Below the pieces are notes generated by a model. The model searched no databases, was not told the DNA's origin, and was given only the letters and a program-made list of their open reading frames with translations. The position numbers and the translations under genes are program-made. This document shows positions 20,144 through 32,214 of a stretch of DNA of 64,000 nt, one piece after another. Position 1 is the stretch's first letter, and every line of letters begins with the position of its first letter. The DNA lies in the NCBI GenBank assembly GCA_028751875.1, contig CM054145.1, positions 39,694,064 to 39,758,063 on the forward strand, written 5' to 3'. The stretch is from Rapana venosa. Lineage: Eukaryota; Mollusca; Gastropoda; Neogastropoda; Muricidae.

Positions 20144-20473
20144 GCGCTTGCTCTGTGTGTGCATTATGTGTGTGTAATATGCTTGAGTGCGTGCGTGCGA
20201 GCGCACGCACGTGTGCATGTGTGTATCTCCTGGAAAGGAGTGCAATTACAGTGTTCTTTTTCATAATTAAGTTTGTGGCGTTCACACGCCACAGAATTTA
20301 ATTGCACTCAGCATTACCACTGCTGCCACAATAACCAGCCTCCCTCCCTCCCCGCCTCCCCCCCCCCCCCCTCCTCTCTCTCTCTCTTTCTCTCCTTGTG
20401 ATCAGCCCTACAGTACTTCACAAACCGCCAGCCTTATTTCTTTCATTTTCATTGTACAATGTTGTGTTATTTT

Positions 20474-20474
<1 letters not shown>

Positions 20475-20553
<79 letters not shown>

Positions 20554-20800
20554 TTTTTCTGAGGGTAGCAGAATAAGTACAAGACCTATTTTTGCATTCA
20601 GCCCTAAAAAAGAGAAGAAGAATGGAGAGACAGAGAGAGAGACAGACAGAGACAGAGAGAGGCAGACATAGATACGGAGAGAGACAGAGACACACAGATA
20701 GAGAGAGACAGAGAGAGTTTCAGACGGACAGACACAGGGGGGGGGGGGGGGGGGGGGAGAGAGGAGGAGAGAGGGAGGGAGGAGAGGGGGGGGGGGGGGG

Positions 20801-20834
<34 letters not shown>

Positions 20835-20890
20835 AGACAGACGAGAGAGAGAGAGACAGAGAGACAGAGAGAGAGAGCTGACAACTACTC
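20475..20890. repeat. (GA)n, GACAGA and poly-G purine tract
   Basis: About 75 bp of GA, a short unique gap, then 250 bp of GAGA/GACAGA with a 21-G run (20737-20757). Confidence 0.94.
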
Positions 20891-21027
20891 AATCGGAACT
20901 CGAGCCATCGCCCCAGACTGCGCCTCTATTGCATAAGGAAGAGAGAACTCGGAACTCTGAAGTGGTTTCATGACACATGGGCCTTAGGCTACAATACAAC
21001 GGGCGGGATGGGGAATAATGGGATGGA

Positions 21028-21062
21028 GGGGGGGGGGGGGGGTGGGGGGGGGGGGGGGGGGG
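21028..21062. repeat. Poly-G tract with one T (15 + 19)
   Basis: Two G runs separated by a single T. Confidence 0.93.
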
Positions 21063-21170
21063 AGAAGAGGGCAATGAAATGTATAAACAAAAACCAAACA
21101 AAAAAACGGGATACGTTTCACACATACTCTAGTCAATCGTGAATTTACACATACTCATACAAGTATTTCT

Positions 21171-21447
<277 letters not shown>

Positions 21448-21850
21448 AATGAATACAGTAAAAATAGAGTACTGTCGACGATGATGATGATGATGACAAT
21501 GACATCGACAACAAAAACGACATCTTCATTACTGACAGTGAGGTGGGCGCCCATTTGTGGCTGAGAAAATCACAAAGTCCGTCCAATGAGAACAGCGATA
21601 ACATAACTTGCCATCATTACCTCCACCCCTCCTCCCTTCCCTGCATTTGCCCACCCTGAATTCAGTAACTTGAACTTTATGCAGCACTTAACGCAACCAG
21701 CTGAGAAGTCGAAAACCGAGGGTCATAAACATAGCTCTCCCACCGTTTGTGACACTTTAGCTATCCTGTCAGATCTGATGACGATGCCAACATGACTATG
21801 TTCTCCCTATGCTTTCATGCAAATCATCCGGTCTTTTTTACAAAGAAGAA
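21448..21850. other. No recognised feature apart from a short (GAT)n
   Basis: GAT units at 21478-21496; otherwise ordinary sequence. Confidence 0.5.
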
Positions 21851-22160
21851 GATGGAGAGAGAGACAGAGACAGAGACACAGAGAGAGAGACAGAGACACA
21901 GAGAGAGAGAGAGAGGGCTGATCACAAGGTAGGGCTGATCACAAGGAGAGAGAGAGAGGGTGGGAGGGAGGCTGGTTATTGTCGCAGTAGTGGTAATGCT
22001 GAGTGCAAGGGCCCAGCAAGGCCCAACACATACAAACGAAACAACCTACACAGTCTTTGTCACGAAGTTTTTGCCCCCCCCCCCCCCCACTCTTCAACTC
22101 CAACCCCTGGTATCGGTCAATCAGTCCCTTGACCAAGATGGTCGTTCGGGGGGGTGAGGT
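21851..22160. repeat. GACAGA/GA tracts and poly-C
   Basis: Purine tract at 21851-21960 with a duplicated GCTGATCACAAGG (about 21917-21943), and a 15-C run at 22074-22088. Confidence 0.85.
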
Positions 22161-23430
22161 GGGGGGACATGAGGGACGCGATGGTCACTATAGGCTGATC
22201 TGTCTTCAGCCTTTCAATTTCATTTCCAATTCCAAAAACTTTATTTTCTCAAAACAGAGAAAAAATTTTTTTTTATCAGGTTGCAAGCAAGTGTTTATTC
22301 ATCTAAAGAATAAATCACATATAATATGTCATCATACAGCTTACAGCTCCATACACAATCAACGCATTATGCTCTCTCTACATATCTGACATACTCCCAC
22401 ACACATGTCTGCAACATTACAGAGCAGGCGCTCCACGCGACCCCCGATGTACAAGACAGCAATGCAGCCATGTCAAGGCTGGTTCTTGTGTCCTAAAGAG
22501 ACTGTTATACAGTGGACAGACTCAACGAAGACGAGAACACCCCCCCCCCCCCCCCCCCCCCACGTCCCTGGTCTGGAAACATCACACGGACACTCACTTT
22601 CTCCTTTCCTTCACCTGATAGGCTGCTTTGCACAAACTGCCAATCCTGAGACAAACGAACGATTCCAAATGTATTCCTTTTGTCTTGTGACCACGAGAAT
22701 CGTCGAATCAACTGATTTTCCCGGGAAAGTTAGGGACGACTCATTTTACGTCCGCAATCTCGACTGATGTTTCATTTATTCAATATCTTTTTTTTATTAC
22801 CACTATTTTCAGTTGTGTTTTGATATGTGTTTAAGCAATTCAAAAATATTTGCCAGTAACGCTTCGACTGGATCCAACACAGTTGAACATCTTAATGCAG
22901 TCAGCAACAAGGAAATCACTTAGTGACACCACAGCTGCTCCTACCTATGATATTCTTCATGCAGTTCTTCATCTGTCTCCTCTTGCTCTTCATCCCTCCG
23001 GGGACACTTGAGGGAGAACCCCTGGAATGGACGACACTGATGTGTACGCTCCCAGTCTTCCCCACGGGCCTAAAACGCACTCAACTACAATAGGAACTGA
23101 TCAAGACGAGGGCATTTCCCCCCATGCCTCCTGTGAGATTTCTTGCTGTTGTTGTCACCGTTGTTGTTGACCGTTTCCCCAACTTAACACCAAAGAGTCA
23201 TACAGAAGAGGCACTCAATCTCATGCATCATACCGGTGAATCACTTTGGGACCGTAAGTACACACAGGGTGAGAATCTTGCATGTATAAAGGTAAAGGTG
23301 TTCATATGACATATGTCAGCATGTATGGCAGTTTTCAAATACACAAATATACCAAAGCGAAGTACAAAATTTCATTTATAGAGAGTTGTAGATTAAGTAC
23401 AATCCCTTTCCTTCATCCCTCAAAAGGGGA
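22161..23430. other. No recognised gene or repeat family
   Basis: About 1.3 kb of mixed sequence with a 22-C run at 22540-22561. Frames here are short and unconvincing. Confidence 0.45.
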
Positions 23431-23439
23431 GGGGGAAGT

Positions 23440-23441
23440 AG

Positions 23442-23484
<43 letters not shown>

Positions 23485-23487
23485 GAG
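23440..23487. repeat. (GA)n then poly-G
   Basis: About 30 bp GA plus about 13 G. Confidence 0.93.
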
Positions 23488-23904
23488 GAGGTTGATGACA
23501 ACACTGAAAATGAAACCAGGAAGCTACCTTCCGTATCCTTGTTCAACTCTTTCGAAGACAGTATCATTATCATTAATGACTAAGAAAAAATAATTGAATG
23601 GAATATAGATATTTTTTATCTAAAAATAAAATTAAAAAAAAACACTCAACAACCTTCACGCCTCCCCCTCTGCCCCCTCCCTTCTTTGCAACCACACACC
23701 CATCCTGATGTATGGTATCCGCTGAATCACTCATTGTATGTCACACTTAAATATAATACTAGTCTCATACAAGCAAAGAGACCGGCCCTCTGCTCTGCTC
23801 TGCTCTGCTCTCCTAGCAACAAGATGACTAGCCAGGAATCTTGCAGTTGGGGACAGTTTCCTGCGCTGCTTTAACCCCCTGCATCCTTCCCTATCCATCC
23901 ACGT

Positions 23905-23915
23905 CTGCCTCTGTC

Positions 23916-23987
<72 letters not shown>

Positions 23988-23988
23988 T
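23905..23988. repeat. (TCTG)n, (TC)n, (CA)n compound
   Basis: A (CTCTG)n pentamer is nearby at 23789-23812. Confidence 0.95.
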
Positions 23989-24234
23989 GCTTAAACTCAG
24001 CTTTGCAATTCTAAATACATATTCCTGGATATTTTATATGTAAATTGTAGACATTAATCACAGGCATGACTATTCCATCAAAACTATGAGCGTGTTTCAT
24101 GTGCTGCTGAAAAGCTACCTTTTCTAAATACAACAATATTACTTTTATTTACTCGGGGTTACCTGAAGATCAAGTGCTGCTGCAGTGCTGCCTCAATTGT
24201 CTAACTGCTTTTGTAAAACTATAACTGAACTGTT

Positions 24235-24284
24235 GAGACAGAGACAGAGAGAGACAGACAGACAGAGAGAGAGAGAATTGGACA

Positions 24285-24325
<41 letters not shown>

Positions 24326-24326
24326 A

Positions 24327-24380
<54 letters not shown>

Positions 24381-24439
24381 GAACTGGAATACTTATCTAT
24401 CTCAACTATTTTTACAAATTCATGTAGGTTACGTGCAAA

Positions 24440-24506
<67 letters not shown>
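24235..24506. repeat. GACAGA and two (CA)n arrays
   Basis: GA/GACA at 24235-24276, CA (with CATA) at 24287-24378, CA at 24443-24506. Confidence 0.96.
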
Positions 24507-24508
<2 letters not shown>

Positions 24509-24734
24509 GTCGATACTCCTTTCTGTTCTCATACACGTACACAGACCAGCATGCGCGCACATACAACCACACACAAGCGCACGTGTGCACACACGTTATC
24601 TGCAGGAAAACAATGTAACTGTTACAGCAACAGAGACTATACCAAAATAGGCCTAAACCCTGCTAGTCCCAGTTACCTTTTTTCCAAAAGTATATTTTTT
24701 TCTGAAATTTGTGAAATCTAAAATATTATGTGTA

Positions 24735-25110
24735 TGTATGTTTGTCCGTCGTGTCCGACGATGACCTCCAAAACTGCAGAGGAGGCAGCTGCTGTTTTGG
24801 AAATTGGGCAGAAATTTGATTATAGTGGAGATGCCTTGCCCCAGTACATCCCCACTCTCTCGGCCAAGTGGGCATAAGGACAGTCAGCGTTGGAGATGTT
24901 CTCCAAAGGCCAACCAGCCCCCAGGGCTGCAGCACATAAGGACTGTGTGAGTCAAGCCTCCTAGTCAGAGTCATAGTCGATCACTAAAGACTAAGCTGTA
25001 AAGTGGAATTCCATGAGTGGGAAAGCCACTGGTCATACAGCCTCTCACTTTGCTGTTGCCCCCAGCGTCAATGGTTTAATCAAGAACTGTGATAAAGCCC
25101 AGGTTCTGAC
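24735..25110 (-). other. Unassigned moderately structured segment
   Basis: Not low-complexity. On the minus strand it ends with TCATCGTCGGACACGACGG, containing a GTCGGACACGAC-type inverted pair. I suspect the 3' end of a mobile element, but no second copy in the window supports this. Confidence 0.3.
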
Positions 25111-25570
25111 CGCGAAAATTACACAGCTTTTAAATCGCCATTAGATCTTCACTATGCATGAAAAAAAGATTACAAATCAAACATGGCGCAACTGCACTAT
25201 AGATCGCAAAAAATCGATTGCCAGAAATGCGTGACTCCCTTCATTTTCTGTTTGATATAGATCTAATCTAGGCATTGTAGTATAATTCTCTTTTAGTGGG
25301 GTAGACATCCTTTTGTTGGTTGTTAGAAATATGCTTTTTTGTTTATGTTTTAAAAAACTAGAAATGTGGATTCCTTTTTTTTAAAAATAATTCGTTGTGC
25401 TCTGTTTTCTTTTTATTTGTGCTTAGTTTTCATTTGCTTATCCACCAGTAAGCCTAAACCTATTCAAAAGCTGTGCTCCACTCCCAAATCCCAACCCAGA
25501 CTCCTTCCCCTTTATTTTTGTACTTTTGGGGGGTGGGGAGTTGTATTGGGGTTGTTCTTTGGGTGCTTTT
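25111..25570. other. No recognised feature
   Basis: AT-rich with T runs and a G run at 25575-25589. Confidence 0.5.
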
Positions 25571-25625
25571 TTTTGGGGGGGGGGGGGGGAGGGATGTTGG
25601 GGTTTATTTGTTTTTTGTTTGTTTT

Positions 25626-25662
25626 TGTCTAATATCACAATTTGTGAAGAAACGTCAAATGA
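25626..25662 (-). repeat. Hairpin element F, copy 5
   Basis: On the minus strand: TTTGACGTTTCTTCACAAA then TTGTGATATTAGACAAAAAC. The TTCAC/GTGA arms are intact. It lies 36 bp from a G15 run. Confidence 0.65.
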
Positions 25663-27660
25663 CTATCAGGTAAAATTAAATCAAGCACACAGGCCTAACA
25701 TGCGTCATACCATGGCGCAGACAAGCAGCCGTTGAACTTGAGCGCTATGAGCGCTATACATGAGGGCTATATCATGTTACAAAATGTATGTTGGAAACAT
25801 TTTAAAAAGAAACTACAAGATATCGGTTCTCCTTGGAATGATGATGTAACCCATGTATTATCTTTTTATAAGATCAAATGCCATAACTCACATGAATATA
25901 GAAATGTTGTGGCTCTTATCTACAGGTTTAATGTGTTAAGCACTAAATTTTCAACAAAAAAGCAACATATATCTGTGGTAAAAATATTACCATTGCTCAT
26001 TCTTTTAGAATGCAGAGATTTGACATTTTTTAAAACCTGTTTTCACAGTCTGTTGCTTTGAGAAAATTCTAAAAGACATTGCATAAATGAAAGAAACTGT
26101 ATTGTCATTAAGTCATAGTCCTGTTATCAGATTTTTATAGTTTAACGATGTTTACTAGTTGTACGAATTGCAAAGTTAGTGCTCAAGCTGGTTTTTTCCT
26201 TCAACTTTCTTGTTTTATTATTTTATTGGTGTCTCTTATAGTTGTTTAATGCGGATAATTAGCTAGGTGCACAGCTCAACCCACCCATCCCTCCACCACA
26301 CACACACACACACACACAACATTCCCACTTTCAGGTCTGATATCACTAATTAGTGGAAGGACGAGAAACTGAAGAACGAACTAACTGAACTTGAGCGTTG
26401 TGTGCAAACGCCGGTGTTGTGCAACATGAGGAAACCTAGACGTCTTCGGTCTACTTCTCCATGCATCCGAAAGCATGGTTGACAACAGCCAAGAGCAGCC
26501 ATCCCTTCAACACCAGCCAGCATGAGGCAAACAACAGCAGAGCTTCAGCTGAAGATCCCCTTGCTGCCCTTGACACTCACAAGAACAACGGTCAAAGAGA
26601 CACTGATCAACATGAAGGACCTCAAAAATCTAAATTCTGTCCTTATTTGACAGAATCGGCAAACTACAAAACGTCATCAACTGACCACAACCGTGTCACA
26701 GGAGGCTTCAGCATAGCCGAAGACGATGGCCGCGCGACCAGAGCTGGAGATCTGCCGCAACCGACGAACATAGGCCCTCAGGCCTAATGGAACGCCGACG
26801 GGACCACAGCTCCGCCGGGCGTGTCCATCCAAACCCCAGCCCACCAAAGTTGACTTCACACAAACAAAGAGGTCAGTAAATTCTGAACTTAGATCTTCGA
26901 AAAACCCAGGCCACAAAGTCTGTCATGACGCAAAGAAAACTGACGTCAAGTCAAAACTCTAAAAGTGGCGTAGGCTATTTAGCCTCTCTGAAGTTCCATT
27001 CTTCACGTTAAAAACTAGAGTCATCTAGATCTAGTGCACTAACATGTTCAGAACTGTATGAGCAAAACTCCTTCTCTTTCACTTCTTACGAAAATATAAC
27101 CGCTCTGTAGAACCAGTTCAAAGACTCTCTCCACCCGAATGCCTTGGGTTCTAGTACGCTTGCCAGGAACATCAACAGGTACGTAGGCCTACATTCAGTC
27201 TCAAACCAAAGAGAAAACCCGAGACGCCAGTTCTACTCCAATGCCGACCATTCACCAGGCACCAGCATTACACACACACCTGACGACGGCCAGCAATACC
27301 CAGGCTGCAGACGACAGTTTCCACAGCAGGGTTTGCAATTCCCGTGCTGGGGGCATCAGAGGCATTGTAATTAGGTCAGTATGTACCTGCAGAGTAATCG
27401 ATAAGATACCACTTTTGCTTACACCTGCAGCAGGTGTGTATACACATTAAGGTTTTGTTGTTGTTACTATTTTTTTTCTTCATTCCCGTTAAAAGATTTT
27501 TGTCCACAGCGTTTACATTCTATCGAGGGTTTGTTTGGTTTTGTCTGTTTGGAGTTGGGGTGGGGTTTTTTTAATAAGGAAGGGGGAGGTTTTTTGTTTG
27601 CTCTTAGTTCCTTTTCTATGCAGATTAAAAGATCTTTTAACAACGTCTATTTTTCATAAT
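25663..27660. other. About 2 kb without a supported gene
   Basis: It holds two uncertain + frames (25732-26061, 109 codons, Lys/Phe/Leu-rich; 26461-26787, 108 codons, hydrophilic) and a short (CA)n at 26297-26318. None has recognisable domains. The phrase AACTTGAGCG recurs at 25736 and 26391, a weak hint of related sequence. Confidence 0.35.
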
Positions 27661-27663
27661 CTA

Positions 27664-27750
<87 letters not shown>
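27661..27750. repeat. (TC)n microsatellite
   Basis: About 88 bp of TC with one interruption. Confidence 0.97.
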
Positions 27751-27754
<4 letters not shown>

Positions 27755-27889
27755 CTCTTTCCTTCATCATGTCTTCTAGAAAAAGTATTGCAGCCGAATA
27801 AAAGACATACCTCTGCAAGATTGGATTACTTCGTTCAACACCTTGCAAACGCTACTTAACAAGTTTTCATTCCACAATCTCCCAATGTG

Positions 27890-28330
27890 TTAACAAAAGA
27901 AACTACCCAAACTGCCAGGTTATTATTACCCTCCTATTGATCAGAAGATCTGAAAAAGATCAGTGGGCGATTCACATTAAAGGGATAGATTACAGCGTTA
28001 GCTCTCCACCCAAGCTTGATCATGCTTCAGATACGCATTCATGTGCAGCCTAAAGGACCCAACGACCTTAGCACAGAATGGGTTCATACTCTGCAAAATA
28101 ACAAAAAATGGCTAAAGTGGTGGAATTCTTATTTCAAAGTTCACGCACCATTTTGGGATAATAACTGTGTGCGTGTTTTTCGCAACAGATTCGTAGAAAG
28201 TGTAGTAGATCCATGTCTGTGTTTATCAAACGATGGCACCGTTACGAGAATACCAGATGTATCAAGCCATGGAGCGTCAGCTTGTTAGATCTCTCTCTGG
28301 AATCGCCTGTACTTGTTCATGAGTGCGGTT
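27890..28330 (+). pseudogene. LINE endonuclease relic, LINE-N-like
   Basis: The frame at 28016-28288 reads WVHTLQNNKKWLKWWNSYF, then HAPFWDN, NRFVESVVDPCLCLSNDG and TVTRIPDVSSH. The next frame gives LLDLSLESPVLVHEC. This matches the NAHxPxW, NDGxxTR and IDLSL blocks of AP-type LINE endonucleases. NRFVESVVDPCLCL closely resembles NRFLENITDSCLCL in LINE-N, so both belong to one clade. There is no downstream RT; the copy is truncated on both sides. Confidence 0.8.
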
Positions 28331-28551
28331 AGGTTATTATCTTATCTATGCATGCCAGCTACTATAGTTATCTTAAAATCTACACTGACAATCCACTTTT
28401 AGATCATCCCCAAGCTGTTTCAGCTTTTGCTACACCAGCACTCAAGAGTGTATAGTTTTCAATATTATTTTGTCATGGTTTTTGTGTGTTTTTTTCCTTA
28501 AGAGCTTTTTCACCACATCCCCTTATGCCTTTTTTTTTTATACATGTGAAT
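28331..28551. other. No recognised feature
   Basis: AT-rich sequence between the endonuclease relic and a family B tail. Confidence 0.45.
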
Positions 28552-28625
28552 ATAATAATAATAATAATAATGTATGGAATTTATATAGCACTGAATCTTG
28601 TAAAGCAACAAATCAAAGCGCTCAG
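28552..28625 (-). mobile_element. Family B retroelement 3' tail
   Basis: The + strand reads (TAA)n, TGTATGGAATTTATATAGCA, CTTGTAAAGCAACAAATC, AAAGCGCT. Same module as at 9957, 12030 and 52976. Confidence 0.75.
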
Positions 28626-28639
28626 ATGACATGATTTTG

Positions 28640-28830
28640 TTTTTAATTTTATATCGAGGATAATGCGGTTTTGTCAATTTTGTCATCTGCTCCCATCGGC
28701 ACACAATGGCCTACTCTTTCTAAAAGCGGAACAGGATTTAACGTGTGCGCAAGATGTTCTGCATGCGTTCGCACACGGGGCCTCGGTTTATAGTTTCATT
28801 CGAAGGACTTTGACATTCAGTTCGATTTTT
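28640..28830 (-). mobile_element. SINE family C, copy with internal deletion
   Basis: In minus orientation: AAAGTCCTTCGAATGAAACT, ATAAACCGAGGCCCCGTGTG, GCGCACACGTTAAATCCTG, CATTGTGTGCCGATGGGAGC, then ATTATCCTCGATATAAAA. The CACGGGGACTGGATG..AGCACATGAGTGC segment seen in other copies is missing. Confidence 0.8.
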
Positions 28831-29060
28831 AATATAACTGTCACAAGCCGACACTGTCCAAAGTTTGGCGCAAATAACTGTTCCCATGACGTGTGATAGG
28901 TGCGTGGTCTAAATGTGTCTAACCAGCCTACATAGTTTCAGGGTTTGTTTGGAGCAGAGTAAATAACACTTACTTCTTTCATTCCTTTCAGCGTGGATGA
29001 AGGTGAAGCATCAAGTAGTAACAGGAAGAAGTAAAAACTATGTATAAAAAAGAAGCCACT

Positions 29061-29066
<6 letters not shown>

Positions 29067-29138
<72 letters not shown>
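29067..29138. repeat. (TC)n microsatellite
   Basis: About 70 bp, abutting the 5' end of a SINE C copy. Confidence 0.97.
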
Positions 29139-29140
<2 letters not shown>

Positions 29141-29385
29141 GGACTGGATAGCCTAGTGGTTAGAACATTGCGCTCGCAATCTGACGACCCGGGTTTGATT
29201 CCCGTTCAAGGGGTATTTTCCCCTGGAGTTAACATCAGTGCAGACTCCACTCTTCCCAAAAGTCCTTCGAATGAGACTATAAACCGAGGTCCCGTGTGCG
29301 AACGCACGCAGAACATCTTGCGCACGCGTTATATCCTGTTCCGCTTTTTCGTATACACACGGGCCTGGATGCAAACTTCTCATAC
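29139..29385 (+). mobile_element. tRNA-derived SINE family C, copy 1 (with head)
   Basis: The head has an A box GATAGCCTAGTGGTTAG and a B box GGGTTTGATTCCCG. Then TTAACATCAGTGCAGACTCC, AAAAGTCCTTCGAATGAGAC, ATAAACCGAGGTCCCGTGTG, and CATCTTGCGCACGCGTTA. It breaks off after TACACACGGGCCTGGATGC. The tRNA-like fold is too imperfect for a functional tRNA gene. Confidence 0.85.
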
Positions 29386-29975
29386 AACTTTAGGCGATGT
29401 AATAAATATATTTCTTTTGACAACTGAGATATTCCTTTCAAATTAACAGAAGATTCCACTCCACAACCCAAAAAAACCCCTGATAAATCGTTGTACGCTT
29501 TTGCTGACGTGTGACGTGTGTATGAGGATGCATATGGACGGCTAGCCTGCACACAATGTTTGCAACTGTTGTCATGTCATATGATGTGCAACAAGTGATC
29601 GCTTCCGCGTGAACAGACAAGTGCTCTGTGATTAGTGTGTGATGTGTGTGTTGGCCTTCTATCACCCACTCCCATATCCGGCTCTACTTCATCTCCCTCT
29701 CCATCACATTCAAAATTTTCGACTCAAACTTTCCATTGCCTCGTCTCCCTTGTCTTTTTTTTTTGCGGGGGTCCTGCACGTGATTTTGTTCTTCTTCCGT
29801 TGTTTTTCTTTCCTTGTTAGGGTTTTATTTTATTCCAAAAAGTAACTGTACCAGCTTGTGGGTTGTTTTTGTTGTTATTTTTTGTAAATAATAACATAAA
29901 TGGATATTAATAATTAAAATGCCGACTGTCCAGTGTAACTTTAGACAGCTCCCCGCCCAACCTCTCTCCCTCTCC
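29386..29975. other. No recognised feature
   Basis: Mixed sequence. No supported frame. Confidence 0.5.
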
Positions 29976-30008
29976 ACACACACACACACACACACACGCG
30001 CGCGCCAT
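29976..30008. repeat. (CA)n/(CG)n microsatellite
   Basis: Short CA run ending in CGCGCGC. Confidence 0.93.
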
Positions 30009-30353
30009 TCCACCATCCGCCTTGTCTGTCCCTGGGTTGTTATTGTTGTTGTTGTTCAAAAAGTTAATGTAACTCTTACAGAAACACGACTGGTCTTTTT
30101 ATGAGTGCAAATACAAATTTATATCTTATGATTTATCAAAAACGCTGACTATTATAAGAGCTAAACATATTATCCCACCTCCCCTTTCCCCATGCTCTGT
30201 CCCAGGATGTCCCTATCGTGTAGTATGTCCTTAAAACATACACCAACTTAAACTTGAGCTGAAAAATTAGACTAGACGACAGATCAAATCCTCTTCTCCG
30301 TATTGCAATCTTCTGATCGAAATCACGATTAGCCATAGTAACAAATAATGTTC

Positions 30354-30645
30354 GAGTCAGATTAAGCCATGAATACAGGTGATATTGGAGTCAGATTAAA
30401 GGTGCTATGGAGTCAGATTAAGCCATGGTAAAAGGTACTACTGAAGTCAGATTAAGCCACAATTGAAGGTGCTTTTGGAGTAAGATTAAGCCATGGTGAA
30501 AGGTACTATTAGAGTCAGATTAAGTGATGATTAAAGGTGCTTTTGGAGTAAGATTAAGCCATGGTAAAAGGTACTATTAGAGTCAGATTAAGCCATGGTA
30601 ACAGGTGTTACTGGAGTCAGATTAAGCCACAGCAGTAAGTACTGG
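30354..30645. repeat. 33-bp minisatellite, nine units
   Basis: The unit begins GAGTCAGATTAAGCC and continues ATGGTAAAAGGTACTATT. Nine units are seen, some shortened. From unit 4 on, two variants alternate (GGTGCTTTTGGAGTAAGATT and GGTACTATTAGAGTCAGATT), giving a 66-bp higher-order period. Confidence 0.92.
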
Positions 30646-31074
30646 CATTTTCCTTTGAACCAGTGTTTTCTAAAGATTTTCTTTTTAAAAGGCTACATGC
30701 ATGGGGTTTGTTTTGTTTTCTGTAAATGATGGTCAGAATCTTTCTCATAAGCTTGTTTTCTTTGTGCCCTGACTGTACGATGTCCAGCAAACTCAAACAT
30801 TTACTTGGAGCAAAATCCAACCCTAAAACACAGTACTACCATTTCTTCGGGACTGCAGTAGAAATGACGGCAGGCGATACTCTCTGTATAAGGCTGGGGG
30901 CCAGTAAATATAACGCAATGGCATGAGAACGCTCCACAACTCTTATTAACAAGGCAAATATGGTGAATGACGTAAGTTGGGGAGGCGGATAGATACGTTA
31001 GCTGAATTGTACTTCAGTTACCTGTTTGCTTCAGGAGATATGGACCTTTGTCACAGGAATGTCTGGACAGACGA
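30646..31074. other. No recognised feature
   Basis: Mixed sequence with no supported gene or repeat. Confidence 0.5.
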
Positions 31075-31320
31075 GCACTATAGCCGGTGGATAGGGACAC
31101 AAGGTCAAATCTTAATGGTCTAGGAGCGACAGGTTCGAATCTAGTAGACCTTGCTTTGTGAATTAAGGGCAGAGAGTTTTAGACTAGAATAGAGGGATCT
31201 TTACCGGTGGCCCACTACCGCGCAAGCCTACTAATGCCTTGCTTCTCTTTGTGTGGCACGCACGCAGAAAAACCAACGATGCACGTTAAAGATCCTTATA
31301 ATTTATGCCAGCACTCACTG
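31075..31320 (+). mobile_element. Possible tRNA-derived SINE (family M)
   Basis: A head-like stretch (GCCGGTGGATAGGGACAC, with B box GACAGGTTCGAATCT at about 31127-31142) is followed by a body ending GCACGTTAAAGATCC. The opening GCCGGTGGATAGG recurs at 32518. Only one full copy is here, so confidence is modest. Confidence 0.5.
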
Positions 31321-31474
31321 GGTTGCCGAATCACGAACATTTGCCAGTCTATATTCTAGGCTTCACGAGCGTATTTTGTTATGGGGAAGCGTCTGCTATG
31401 TGATGTGTGTGTGTGTGCGTGCGAGCGCGGGGAAGCGTCTGCTATGTGATACCTCGGAAGGTATGATACACTGA

Positions 31475-31535
31475 GTGTGTGTGTGTGTGTGTGTGCGGCG
31501 CGCGCGCGCGCGTGCGTGCGTGCGTGCGTGTGTTT
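31475..31535. repeat. (GT)n/(GC)n alternating tract
   Basis: GT units pass into GCGCGCGC and TGCG units. Z-DNA-prone. Confidence 0.92.
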
Positions 31536-31624
31536 CTTCTCTTCTCCCTAAACTCATTGAGGAGTCACTGGGACACTGTACTGAATTTTTCAGGCCGTGC
31601 CTCTAACTAGTCTAAGGCAAGTTG

Positions 31625-31915
31625 AACCTGGCGGAGCCCATCCCTGACCAGGTACAGGATGCATGCTGGGTATGTTCGTGTTTCCGTAACCCGTAGGACG
31701 CTGGTATGAGTTAACGGAGATTTTTTAAACGTGCATAGTTGATCTTCTGAAAGTGTTTATACACACGAGTGGAATTAAGGCACTGGCATGTCTGCACCTT
31801 CAATTGATCTGGGAGATTGTAAAATTCGCCACTATTAATTCACCTGACGCTCCTGCCAAGATTCGAACCCACCACTTCATGGACCCTGGGGACGGAATCA
31901 AGCCACTCAGCTATA
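31625..31915 (-). mobile_element. tRNA-derived SINE family D, copy 1
   Basis: Minus strand: head TAGCTGAGTGGCTTGATTCC with B box GGTGGGTTCGAATCTTGG, then TAAACACTTTCAGAAGATC, TGCACGTTTAAAAAATCTC, ACTCATACCAGCGTCC, GGGTTACGGAAACACG, and GATGGGCTCCGCC. It matches 62605-63050 (+), which helps define target-site sequence there. Confidence 0.8.
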
Positions 31916-31917
31916 GC

Positions 31918-32031
<114 letters not shown>

Positions 32032-32214
32032 ATATATATATAGAGTGAGAGAGCGAGCCAGAAAGAGATGTAGAGCTACATACATCATATATATTATTCA
32101 GAAACTAGTAGTAAAGGAAAACAAGTGCAGGTAACCAGTTAATACTTATCCATCATTTTGAAAATGACTTGTCAAAGATTGAATTAAAAAAACCAAAAAG
32201 AAAGCAAGCAAGCA

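Noticed and set aside
25732..26061. 109-codon frame
   Set aside because: Lys/Phe/Leu-rich with no known motif; could be a transposon shard, but nothing confirms it.
26461..26787. 108-codon hydrophilic frame
   Set aside because: No motif, and the surrounding frames break immediately.
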